Assembly (NCBI RefSeq): GCF_900769625.1
Contig: NZ_CAAGHK010000014.1
Coordinates: 1 to 64,000, forward strand
Direction: 5' to 3'
DNA from: an uncultured Clostridium sp.
Lineage (GTDB): Bacteria > Bacillota > Clostridia > Clostridiales > Clostridiaceae
DNA: 64,000 nucleotides
In this document: positions 1-7,200 of the stretch, one piece after another
Position numbering within the stretch: the first letter of the stretch is position 1
How the letters are laid out: each line of letters begins with the position of its first letter
The notes under the pieces: model-generated
Seen by the model: the letters and a program-made list of their open reading frames with translations, nothing else
Told to the model about the DNA's origin: nothing
The model's database searches: none
Translations under genes and position numbers: made by a program

Positions 1-20
1 ACACGACGCTCTTCCGATCT
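1..20 (+). other. Illumina adapter remnant
   Basis: These 20 bases are identical to the 3' end of the Illumina TruSeq universal adapter (it ends GCTCTTCCGATCT). Clostridial coding sequence starts directly after it. They are a library artefact, not genome, and mark an untrimmed contig end. Confidence 0.97.
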
Positions 21-547
21 TACCTAATGTAGAAGTATGCTTAGGACCTGAAATGAGATCTACAGGAGAAGTTTTAGGTGTTGGAAGAAATGTTAAAGAA
101 GCACTTTATAAAGGATTTGTAGCGGCTAATATGTACCCTTCAAAAGAAAAAGGAAAGATACTTGCTACAATTAATAAACATGACAAGCCTGAATTCTTAG
201 AAATAGCTAAACAGTTAGCTAAGGTTGGATATACATTTATAGCAACTAAGGGTACTTGCAAATTACTTAAAGATGCAGGAATAAATGTAGAAGAGGTAAG
301 AAGAATAAATGAAGCAGAACCCAATATATTAGATGTGGTTAAGCATAGAGAAGTTGATTTAGTTGTAAATACTCCAACTAAAGGAAATGATTCAAACAGA
401 GATGGATTCTTAATCAGAAGAGCTGCTGTTGAAAGAAATCTTGGAGTTATAACAGCTTTAGACACATTAAGAGCCATTGCTGATGTTGAACTTGGAAAAT
501 ATGAGGAAAACAAAGATTTAGAAGTATTTGATATAGCAGAAAATTAA
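21..547 (+). CDS. carB: carbamoyl-phosphate synthase large subunit, 3' end (partial)
   Basis: C-terminal part, about 175 codons, of the ATP-dependent large subunit that makes carbamoyl phosphate for pyrimidine and arginine synthesis. The frame is open from the adapter junction. It begins in the CarB-typical stretch LGPEMRSTGEV and continues through an MGS-like allosteric domain (FIATKGTCKLLKDAG, VVNTPTKG, RRAAVERN, TALDTLRA). In this family the domain binds regulators such as UMP or ornithine. The ATG at 53 is an internal methionine, not the start. About 890 N-terminal residues are missing because of the contig end. A hairpin follows the stop codon, so carB is probably the last gene of its operon. 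Confidence 0.95.
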
Positions 548-552
548 TCAAA

Positions 553-584
553 AAATAAGTTCTCATGAAAATGGGGACTTATTT
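553..584 (+). terminator. terminator after carB
   Basis: Inverted repeat AAATAAGTTCTC / GGGGACTTATTT with an 8-base loop, followed by a T-rich tail. It includes G-T pairs. Confidence 0.7.
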
Positions 585-620
585 TAGTTTATTGATTAGG
601 ATAATATTACCACAGTTCTA

Positions 621-649
621 TTGACAATTGAACGTGTGTTCTATATAAT
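621..649 (+). promoter_or_regulatory. consensus sigma-A promoter of the SOS-boxed small gene
   Basis: TTGACA at 621-626 and TATAAT at 644-649, both perfect, with a 17-base spacer. One LexA-type box fills most of the spacer and a second lies at the expected transcription start, so the promoter should be strong but repressible. Confidence 0.9.
629..642 (+). promoter_or_regulatory. LexA/DinR-type SOS box 1
   Basis: TGAACGTGTGTTCT contains the palindrome GAAC-GTGT-GTTC and matches the Gram-positive SOS box consensus CGAACRNRYGTTYG except at its outer bases. It lies between -35 and -10, where bound LexA would block RNA polymerase. Confidence 0.8.
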
Positions 650-657
650 GTAATTAA

Positions 658-671
658 TGAACGTATGTTTG
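658..671 (+). promoter_or_regulatory. LexA/DinR-type SOS box 2
   Basis: TGAACGTATGTTTG matches GAACRNRYGTTYG fully. It starts 29 bases after box 1 and overlaps the predicted transcription start, so the two could be bound cooperatively. Confidence 0.75.
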
Positions 672-689
672 CTAAAGGGGATGTGTATT

Positions 690-926
690 GTGAACGAATT
701 AGGTAATTTTTTTGTAAAAGTAAACTGTAAAAACATGGACAACATTAGAAGTTTGATAATAGATAGAGAAGTAAAATCTAAGGGTAGACAGGATAAATAC
801 ATAATGTGTGCTGGAAAGTATGATAAGAATGGCTGGACATTAGTTTTTAGAGCAAGGACTTTTGAAGAAGCAGAAGAATTAGCTAGTTTAAATCCATTCG
901 AATATAGAAGAAATAGACTTAATTAA
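690..926 (+). CDS. small protein of unknown function under SOS-type control
   Basis: A 78-residue protein from the GTG at 690, which is preceded by AAAGGGG at 9 bases. A longer reading from ATG 657 is unlikely because that codon lies in SOS box 2 at the expected transcription start. The sequence is charged and soluble (NELGNFFVKVN, DREVKSKGRQDKYIMCAGKYD, FEEAEELASLNPFEYRRN), with no membrane segment or signal peptide. I do not recognise the family. It stands alone between two terminators under a consensus promoter with two LexA-type boxes, so it is probably made after DNA damage. A checkpoint or repair-accessory role is inference only; it does not resemble YneA, the Bacillus SOS division inhibitor, which carries a membrane segment. 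Confidence 0.8.
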   Translation: MNELGNFFVKVNCKNMDNIRSLIIDREVKSKGRQDKYIMCAGKYDKNGWTLVFRARTFEEAEELASLNPFEYRRNRLN

Positions 927-970
927 AGATTTATATACATAATTGCATTTATAAATACATATAAAATAAT

Positions 971-1005
971 AATAAGCTATTTAACAGTTTGTTAAATAGC
1001 TTATT
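971..1005. terminator. terminator after the SOS-boxed gene
   Basis: Perfect 16-bp stem (AATAAGCTATTTAACA and complement) with a 3-base loop. It lies between convergent genes and could serve both strands. Confidence 0.8.
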
Positions 1006-1009
1006 AAAT

Positions 1010-1439
1010 TTAATAGCGAATATCTGATATAACTATTGAAAGATAGTTTACCAGATTAAGTTCGGAACCGATTTTTTTATCATCTTCGCTTTTTAATATC
1101 TTTACTATTGGACGTAAAGGAAAGTTTGGTAAGGTTTCTTCAACAATTCCAACATCACCATTACTTAAACTAACAATAGTTCCCTTTGGAATCGGAAAAG
1201 ACTTCTCTAATTACCGAAATTGATTTTTGTCTTAGTTCAGGCTTTATTATGTCTTCAATCTCAGCAGTACTGTATTCGTCAATAATGTAAAGAGAAAAGA
1301 TCTTTAAAGTTTTAATCCTATCTAAACGAACACTTGTCAATTCAACTCCTGCTTTTAATAAAACTCTTCCGTCAGCTGTATATATATTTTTACCAAGGAG
1401 AGAATTTTCTCTAACACATTCTACAGGGACAAGTCTCAT
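1010..1439 (-). pseudogene. HD-GYP-type protein remnant, internally deleted
   Basis: The reading from ATG 1439 (AGG site 9 bases upstream) gives the N-terminal extension typical of clostridial HD-GYP c-di-GMP phosphodiesterases: MRLVPVECVRENSLLGKNIY, then DGRVLLKAG and YIIDEYSTAEIEDIIKPELR. It stops at 1170 after about 90 residues. In a different frame of the same strand, from about 1180 to the stop at 1010-1012, lies the matching family tail (KGTIVSLSNGDVGIVEE, NFPLRPIVKILKSEDD, NLVNYLSIVISD). The whole catalytic HD-GYP domain, which should lie between them, is absent and the join is out of frame. The protein cannot hydrolyse c-di-GMP. The deletion looks fairly recent because both ends are still readable. 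A longer reading from 1532 with a membrane segment is less likely, as it lacks a ribosome site. Confidence 0.85.
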
Positions 1440-1535
1440 ACGTACATACCTCACTATTGTAATAATAACTATTATACCATAAAACACGTATAAAATTATA
1501 ATTAAACATGAAAAAATACTAAATTTTAACAATGT

Positions 1536-1568
1536 AATAAAAACACAAGAATTTCTTGTGTTTTTATT
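1536..1568 (-). terminator. terminator of the glutamine synthetase gene
   Basis: Perfect 14-bp stem AATAAAAACACAAG / CTTGTGTTTTTATT with a 5-base loop; the A/T-rich stem gives a U-run in the minus-strand transcript, 27 bases after the glnA stop. Confidence 0.8.
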
Positions 1569-1594
1569 ATTTAGGCATTTTGATATAAAGTTTA

Positions 1595-3493
1595 TTAAAT
1601 ATCTAAAAGATTTTTCTTATATGCAGAGTATAAATTTCTTAATTCATCCATCTTGTCTTCAACTTCTAAGTATAATCTAGAAGCATCAGCAAAATCTTCA
1701 TTTTCAAAAGCTTCAATTACCTTAGTAAATAAAGATTTATTTGTATAAGTATCTTTCATCAATTCTATTCTAAGATTGTGAAGATTTGTCCAATTAGATA
1801 TATCTAAGTCTAAAATCTTATCTAAAGAATGAAGTGGTTTAAATGATCTTATTTCATTCATGTAATTTTTTATAACCCTATGAGTTATCTCTGTTGTCCA
1901 TCTTTCAATAAAGGCTAATTTAAAGCTGTTTATGATTGCATCTGTAAATACGTTATTTCTCTTTAAGGCTTTAAGTTTTGAAGGGTTGCAGTCTAGCTGA
2001 GTTAAGTTTTCGTATACAGTTGCAGGAGCCTTTCCAAAATATTTATTTCTTTCAGATTCAGTGAAGTCTTCAAAAATATTATCTTCAGCTCTATAAGCTC
2101 TTGATTTTTCAAGATATTCAGCTGGCTCTCCTGCCTTCTTTGAAAGTTCTTCCACAAGTTCATCTTCAGTTTTGTTATTTTCAGCTGCAAATACTATCCC
2201 ATCAAGCATTCCCATGTAAGAAGCAGCCATAACAAGATAAGTATTAGAGTGTGGATTTGGTGATCTAAGTTCAATTCTTGTAGCCATAGGAGAGTTTAAA
2301 TCTCTTATTAAGCCAGCAAGTACTGTTCTGTTTCTGGATGGATTTTCTGGAGACAATCCAAGTGATGTTACAGTACAGATTGGAGCTTCAAAACCTGGTT
2401 TTAATCTCTTTAATGAATTATTTGTTGAAGATACAAATGGATTTATTACTTCATAATTCTTAAGAAGCCCCATAATTGCACCATATCCAATTGTACTTAA
2501 ATAGTGGCCTTTTGGTCCGTTAAATATATTTAATCTATTTCCATTTTTTAATTTTAGGCTTACACCTAAATGAGTATGCATACCAGAACCAGCAACATTA
2601 TCAATTGGTTTAGCCATAAATGTTACATCTAATCCGTTTCTTCTAAATGTTTCCTGAATAAGAATTCTTACGAATAATTCATTATCAGCAGCTTGAACTG
2701 CATCAGCGAATTTCCAGTCAACTTCTAATTGTTCCATTACATGATCGAATTCACCTGAGCTGTTCAATTTAGCTTTTACACCACCAACTTCTTTATGTCC
2801 CATTTCAGGCTCAAATCCGTACTTTTCCATTAATATGAGAGTTTCTTCTAAAGCAGTTCTTACAGAACCTTTAGTTCTTGTCCAATAATGTTCGTGTAGA
2901 ACTTGCGATGTTGATAATTCATCAACATGAGCTATGTTGTTAGGGGTTTTTACCCAGAATTCTAATTCTGTTGCAGAAGTAATTACCACCTCATCAATAT
3001 CATCAGATGTTATGGCAAATGTTTTCAATGTTTCAGGATGAGTCTTAAATATGTTCATAAGAGTTTCTTTAAATGTAGATACAGCAGATGTAAGAATATG
3101 TCTTGAATCAACAGCGATATTATTATGATATAAGAAACAAGGTATTCTTAATGTTCCAACTGGTTTGCCAGTTTCTTTTTCTACGTAGTCATAATTGTAA
3201 TCGATAAACCACTTGCAGTTTAAATCAATTACCATATCAACTTTTGCATTGTCTAAAGTTGCGATACCTGGCAATACTACAGAAGAACCGTCAGTTTGAA
3301 TTGCTACACCTTTTAAGAAAGCGTCAAGATCTTCTAAAAATAATTTTACAGGGATTTTTTCATCCGTATCATTACCAGATAAATCAATACCTACAAAAGA
3401 AGCAAATTTGATTTCTGGGTGATTGTTTAGGATTTCTCTTAAGTCTTCAACATTATGGTTTTCTTTTGAGATAGTATATAGTAAATTATTCAT
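1595..3493 (-). CDS. glnA: glutamine synthetase, long clostridial form
   Basis: ATP-dependent synthesis of glutamine from glutamate and ammonia, in the cytoplasm. At 632 residues it is far longer than the 440-470 of classical GSI and shorter than the ~700 of GSIII. The catalytic core resembles GSI: beta-grasp region with GIDLSGNDTDEKIP (about 36-49), metal-site ATELEFW and HKEVGGVKAK, the ATP/glutamate stretch AGSGMHTHLG, NSLKRLKPGFEAP, and RIELRSPNPHSNTYL. About 170 C-terminal residues form an extra, helix-rich, charged extension. The ATG at 3493 has no Shine-Dalgarno sequence directly upstream; a good one (GGAAAGGATG) lies 40-50 bases further up and is followed in frame by a stop. The gene is monocistronic and flanked by terminators. 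No riboswitch was recognised in its leader. Confidence 0.85.
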   Translation of the reverse strand: MNNLLYTISKENHNVEDLREILNNHPEIKFASFVGIDLSGNDTDEKIPVKLFLEDLDAFLKGVAIQTDGSSVVLPGIATLDNAKVDMVIDLNCKWFIDYNYDYVEKETGKPVGTLRIPCFLYHNNIAVDSRHILTSAVSTFKETLMNIFKTHPETLKTFAITSDDIDEVVITSATELEFWVKTPNNIAHVDELSTSQVLHEHYWTRTKGSVRTALEETLILMEKYGFEPEMGHKEVGGVKAKLNSSGEFDHVMEQLEVDWKFADAVQAADNELFVRILIQETFRRNGLDVTFMAKPIDNVAGSGMHTHLGVSLKLKNGNRLNIFNGPKGHYLSTIGYGAIMGLLKNYEVINPFVSSTNNSLKRLKPGFEAPICTVTSLGLSPENPSRNRTVLAGLIRDLNSPMATRIELRSPNPHSNTYLVMAASYMGMLDGIVFAAENNKTEDELVEELSKKAGEPAEYLEKSRAYRAEDNIFEDFTESERNKYFGKAPATVYENLTQLDCNPSKLKALKRNNVFTDAIINSFKLAFIERWTTEITHRVIKNYMNEIRSFKPLHSLDKILDLDISNWTNLHNLRIELMKDTYTNKSLFTKVIEAFENEDFADASRLYLEVEDKMDELRNLYSAYKKNLLDI

Positions 3494-3866
3494 AGTTTCA
3501 TTTATTACAGATAATACTATAATAAATTAGTCACATCCTTTCCTATAATATCGAATAAATGTTTAAAAAAATGAATTAATATTCGTGATTGGTCATAAAC
3601 AAATTTTATTATAAAATTGATAATAATGTCAATAATTATAGAATAAACCTAAAATTATTATGAAAATTAGCTATGAAAAATTATTTTCATTAGTAAAATT
3701 GATTTGATACTTTATTTTATTAATATGACAAAATTAATATATATTATTAATTATGAAATTTTATATGAACAATAGTTTAACTTAACTAAAAACAATATAG
3801 ATTTATTACTAATAAAGTAATAAAATATTTAATAGATAATCTAAAAGAAGATGGAGTGAGGGCACT
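3494..3866. other. intergenic region between divergent glnA and murI
   Basis: 373 very AT-rich bases holding the divergent promoters. I see no convincing RNA structure, open frame or repeat. The only notable site is the GGAAAGGATG sequence (minus strand, about 3533-3543) upstream of glnA. Confidence 0.6.
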
Positions 3867-4640
3867 TTGAACATTAAAAATAATCCTATAGGGTTTTTCG
3901 ATTCAGGGGTGGGCGGATTAAGTGTACTGAGAGAAGCAGTTTCGCTAATGCCAAATGAAAATTATATATATTTTGGAGATTCAAAAAATGCTCCGTATGG
4001 AATCAAAGAACTTGAAGATGTAAAACAGCTTACATTTAAGGATGCAGAATTTCTGATTAAAAAAAATGTAAAAGCAATTGTTGTTGCATGTAATACTGCC
4101 ACAAGTGCAGCAATTGAGGATCTTCGAAATACTTACACTGATATTCCGATAATTGGAATTGAACCGGCTTTGAAGCCTGCGGTTAAGCTTCATAAAAGGG
4201 GAAGTATAATAATAATGGCTACACCGATGACATTAAGAGAAAAGAAATTTAAGCAGTTAATGTATAAATATCAAGATGAGTGTGATATAGTTTCTATGCC
4301 ATGTCCAGAGCTTGTTGAATTTGTAGAAAATGGAGTATTAGAAGGTAGTGAGCTTGAAGAATATTTACAAAACAAGTTTAAAGATTATACGCAGAATGAT
4401 ATTGCTGCAATAGTATTAGGATGTACACACTTTCCATTCATAAAAGAAACTTTATCAAAGGTTGTTTGCAAAGATATTCCGTTAATAGATGGCGGCTCTG
4501 GAACATCTCATGAACTACAGCGAAAACTTAATGAAAAAGGTGCACTTACTGATTCAAAAAAAAGAGGAACTGTTGAAATTTATAATTCTACAAATGATAT
4601 GAAAGTTATAGATTTCTGTTATAATCTAATTAATGTGTAG
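3867..4640 (+). CDS. murI: glutamate racemase
   Basis: Converts L- to D-glutamate for peptidoglycan, using two cysteines as acid/base catalysts. At 257 residues it has normal family length. The hallmark motifs are present: GFFDSGVGGLSVL at 9-21, the first catalytic cysteine in VACNTATSAA (C75), and the second in LGCTHFPF (C186). The start is TTG, preceded by GGAGTGAGG at about 7 bases. It has its own promoter region and is followed by about 180 bases of AT-rich DNA before the cyclophilin gene, so it is probably transcribed alone. Confidence 0.95.
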   Translation: MNIKNNPIGFFDSGVGGLSVLREAVSLMPNENYIYFGDSKNAPYGIKELEDVKQLTFKDAEFLIKKNVKAIVVACNTATSAAIEDLRNTYTDIPIIGIEPALKPAVKLHKRGSIIIMATPMTLREKKFKQLMYKYQDECDIVSMPCPELVEFVENGVLEGSELEEYLQNKFKDYTQNDIAAIVLGCTHFPFIKETLSKVVCKDIPLIDGGSGTSHELQRKLNEKGALTDSKKRGTVEIYNSTNDMKVIDFCYNLINV

Positions 4641-4821
4641 AATTCTGATTAAATTAGAATATTTAATATAAAGTTAGAATTATATAGTATTATATTATTC
4701 GCCTTCATATAATATTAATCTTAAAAATATAATTTAGATTAATGATATATGATTGAATTTATAAAAGAATTTTAGACAATACTAATATTTAAGATTGATA
4801 ATTGAAGGGAGAAATTAAAAA

Positions 4822-5346
4822 ATGAAGAATCCAATCGTTACAATAACTATGGAAAATGGAGGAGTTATCAAGGCAGAGTTATATCCTGAAGTAGCACCTA
4901 ACACAGTAAATAACTTTGTAGATTTAATTAATAGAGGTTTTTATGATGGCTTAATATTCCATAGAGTTATACCTGGATTTATGATTCAAGGTGGATGTCC
5001 AGAAGGTACAGGAATGGGTGGCCCAGGATATTCTATTAAAGGTGAATTTACATCTAATGGATTTAAAAATGAATTAAAGCATGCTAAGGGTGTTTTATCA
5101 ATGGCTAGAGCTATGCATCCAGACTCAGCAGGAAGCCAGTTCTTCATAATGGTAGCAGATGCACCACACTTAGATGGTCAATACGCATCATTTGGTAAAG
5201 TAATTGAAGGTATGGAAGTTGCTGAAGATATTGTTAAATCAAAGAGAGATGTATATGATAGACCTTACGAAGATCAAAAGATAAAAACTATGACTGTTGA
5301 TACTCAAGGTGAAAGTTTTAAAGAACCTGAAATAATAGAAGAATAA
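4822..5346 (+). CDS. cyclophilin-type peptidyl-prolyl cis-trans isomerase
   Basis: Catalyses proline isomerisation during protein folding. 174 residues form a single cyclophilin domain: YPEVAPNTVNNFVDL, FYDGLIFHRVIPGFMIQGG (catalytic Arg in HRV), LSMARAMHPDSAGSQFFI and ASFGKVIEGM. There is no signal peptide, so it should be cytoplasmic. GAAGGGAG lies 10-12 bases before the ATG. A terminator follows. Confidence 0.95.
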   Translation: MKNPIVTITMENGGVIKAELYPEVAPNTVNNFVDLINRGFYDGLIFHRVIPGFMIQGGCPEGTGMGGPGYSIKGEFTSNGFKNELKHAKGVLSMARAMHPDSAGSQFFIMVADAPHLDGQYASFGKVIEGMEVAEDIVKSKRDVYDRPYEDQKIKTMTVDTQGESFKEPEIIEE

Positions 5347-5398
5347 CAGTTATCGATAATTAAAATAACTTAATACATAACAAACATAAAAAATTAAT

Positions 5399-5437
5399 GT
5401 ATATTAGAATGTTTAAACACATTTTAATATACTTAAT
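5399..5437 (+). terminator. terminator after the cyclophilin gene
   Basis: Stem GTATATTAGAATG / CATTTTAATATAC with an 8-base loop and a TTAATTTTT tail. Confidence 0.6.
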
Positions 5438-5470
5438 TTTTAATAAAGAAAAAAGAAAAGAGGTGCTGAA

Positions 5471-5842
5471 ATGGCTATAAATTATAAATGTATATTAGCA
5501 TATGGCTTGTCAGAGGAAGAACTTGATAAAATACAGAAAAGAAGATTAAAAGTCAAAGTAGTTGATGATAAAAATGCAGGAACAAGAGTAGTAGATCTTC
5601 TTTGCGGAAGTGAAACAGAGGCTGCTAGTAATGACTTACCTTTAGATGAAAAGGCACTTGTTTTTAATGGATATAATGAAAAGGAATTAAGAGAAACTAT
5701 TAAATTTATTAGAAGATTTATTGAAGGTGGAGTACTTGCTGTAGTTACTGAACATTCAAGTAAATGGTCTTTTGAATATTTAGTAGAACACTTGATTGAA
5801 GAAAGAGAAGCTTACAAGGCACAACAAGGGGGGCAAAGTTAA
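5471..5842 (+). CDS. DUF3783 domain protein
   Basis: 123 residues, cytoplasmic, function unknown. The sequence (CILAYGLSEEELDKI, DEKALVFNGYNEKELRETI, VVTEHSSKWSFEYLVEHLIEE) fits the small DUF3783 family of Clostridia. AAAGAGGTG provides the ribosome site. The stop lies one base before the ATG of the XRE regulator, so the two are translated as a pair and may act together. Confidence 0.8.
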   Translation: MAINYKCILAYGLSEEELDKIQKRRLKVKVVDDKNAGTRVVDLLCGSETEAASNDLPLDEKALVFNGYNEKELRETIKFIRRFIEGGVLAVVTEHSSKWSFEYLVEHLIEEREAYKAQQGGQS

Positions 5843-5843
5843 A

Positions 5844-6512
5844 ATGAGTCGTGTTGGAGAAAATATAAAAAAAGCTAGAGAAAAAAGCGGGCTGACAGTT
5901 AAAGCACTTGCAAAAAAACTAGGAGTTGCTGAAAAATATTTAAATGAAGTTGAAATGGGAAGAAAAGTAGCACCAGAATCATTTATCGATAAAGCTTCAA
6001 AAGTTTTAAAAGCAGATTTAAATGATATAAGTATGGTTGTTACAGATGAGGAGCTTATGGAAGAAAAGAAATCTTTTAAAGAGCTTTCTAAGAAAAAGAA
6101 TGAAAGTAATGAAGTGTGGACAGATGCATTTTCATCAGTACTTAAAAATGTTCCAGTTTATAATTATGCATTATCAAACAATAAAGTCACAAAGGAAATG
6201 CCAGTACATTCTAATAAAATAGAAGGATACCCTCAAGACAAGGTATTTTATCTTGAAATTGAAGATGATGAAATGAATGGATTCAGAATGTTAAAAGGCG
6301 ATTTAGCTTTTGCTCATATTGTTAAGGAATTAAGCAATAATGGATTCTTCTTAATTGAATATAATGGTAAAAGAAAGATAAGGCAAGTTAAAGTCTTAGG
6401 AAATTCTAAAGTACTTTTAGTAAGCAATGGAGGAAGTCTATTTACAGAAACAATGGAAGTAAGAGATATACAGGTAATTGCTAAATTAGAAAGAGTAGAA
6501 ATAAAATTATAA
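5844..6512 (+). CDS. XRE-family regulator with a LexA/S24-like C-terminal domain lacking the catalytic serine
   Basis: 222 residues from the ATG at 5844 (AAGGGGGG just upstream). Residues 1-58 form a helix-turn-helix: GENIKKAREKSGLTVKALAKKLGVAE then YLNEVEMGRK. A charged linker follows, then a C-terminal domain of the LexA/S24 fold (FYLEIEDDEMNGFRMLKGDLAF). In self-cleaving members the equivalent position reads D-S-M; here it is D-E-M, so the nucleophile is gone and no autoproteolysis is expected. The fold may serve for dimerisation or ligand sensing. It is translationally coupled to the DUF3783 gene and followed by a terminator. The target is unknown. Confidence 0.85.
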   Translation: MSRVGENIKKAREKSGLTVKALAKKLGVAEKYLNEVEMGRKVAPESFIDKASKVLKADLNDISMVVTDEELMEEKKSFKELSKKKNESNEVWTDAFSSVLKNVPVYNYALSNNKVTKEMPVHSNKIEGYPQDKVFYLEIEDDEMNGFRMLKGDLAFAHIVKELSNNGFFLIEYNGKRKIRQVKVLGNSKVLLVSNGGSLFTETMEVRDIQVIAKLERVEIKL

Positions 6513-6540
6513 TACATTTAAAGAAAGAATATATTTTTTT

Positions 6541-6578
6541 AGATAGCTAAGAGAGATAGGTCTTAGTTATCTTTTTTG
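6541..6578 (+). terminator. terminator after the XRE regulator
   Basis: Stem AGATAGCTAAGA / TCTTAGTTATCT (one G-T pair), 8-base loop, followed by T6. Confidence 0.9.
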
Positions 6579-6642
6579 TTATTAACAGAAATAATTATAA
6601 ATCATATAGTGTATTGTATAAAAATAGTGTAACAGTGTGCTT

Positions 6643-7077
6643 ATGGATAGAGTAGATGAAAAAATAAATATAGAAAGTGAAGAAACAGAAAATCAGAATA
6701 ATATTGAAAGTGAAACACTTAAGGAATTTAATACGCTGAACATAAGTTTAGTGGGATTAATCTTAGTATTTTTAGGTGTAATAATTAATATAAGATATAT
6801 ATTATGGAGTCGTATTGGAATATTAGATACCATTAATAACACAAATTATGCTGAACAGATAGGGGATTTAACACAGAATCCCAGGATATCAAATAGATTA
6901 TATTTAATAGCTACAATTATGTTTGTATTTATTATTTATGACCAGTATAGAACACAAATTTCTATGGAACCATCGCAAATAGATCAAGAGGATGTTAATG
7001 ATGCATGGAGGAGATATGTGGCAATTATTTTATTTTTAGTAGGAACACTAATTAATTATTCGGTTTTAAATAAATAA
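6643..7077 (+). CDS. small integral membrane protein, unknown function
   Basis: 144 residues from ATG 6643 (GTG 6637 is an alternative; neither has a clear ribosome site). An acidic, Asn/Glu-rich N-terminus of about 30 residues is followed by three predicted membrane segments (ISLVGLILVFLGVIINI; LYLIATIMFVFIIYD; YVAIILFLVGTLINYSV) separated by short charged loops. I do not recognise the family. It lies just upstream of the csp-sleC germination genes on the same strand with a 123-base gap. A forespore-membrane role is possible, but only position supports it. Confidence 0.6.
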   Translation: MDRVDEKINIESEETENQNNIESETLKEFNTLNISLVGLILVFLGVIINIRYILWSRIGILDTINNTNYAEQIGDLTQNPRISNRLYLIATIMFVFIIYDQYRTQISMEPSQIDQEDVNDAWRRYVAIILFLVGTLINYSVLNK

Positions 7078-7144
7078 TATTTTTTATAAAAATGAAGTAT
7101 ATATTTAGATTTAATAAATGTAGGTAAACAATAGTAAGTAAAGC

Positions 7145-7172
7145 GTATCTTATATGGTTTTTCTGCATATTA
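7145..7172 (+). promoter_or_regulatory. possible sigma-F/G-type promoter of the csp gene
   Basis: GTATC at 7145-7149 and CATATTA at 7166-7172 with a 16-base gap resemble forespore promoters (GHATR ... CATnnTA). This suits a germination protease but is a weak match judged by eye. Confidence 0.35.
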
Positions 7173-7200
7173 TTAAAAAAGTATAATTATTAATTAGGAT

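Noticed and set aside
9..55. ATG at 53 as the start of a short MGS-domain protein (methylglyoxal synthase)
   Set aside because: The frame is open upstream to the adapter and reads LGPEM, a CarB motif continuing into the MGS-like domain, so this is a truncated carB.
1170..1532. 120-residue membrane protein reading of the HD-GYP remnant
   Set aside because: The hydrophobic N-terminal 31 residues lie upstream of the ribosome site and conserved start at 1439 and overlap the glnA terminator region, so they are probably untranslated.
5844..6512. Call as LexA
   Set aside because: The N-terminus is an XRE-type helix-turn-helix, not the LexA winged helix, and the catalytic serine is absent.
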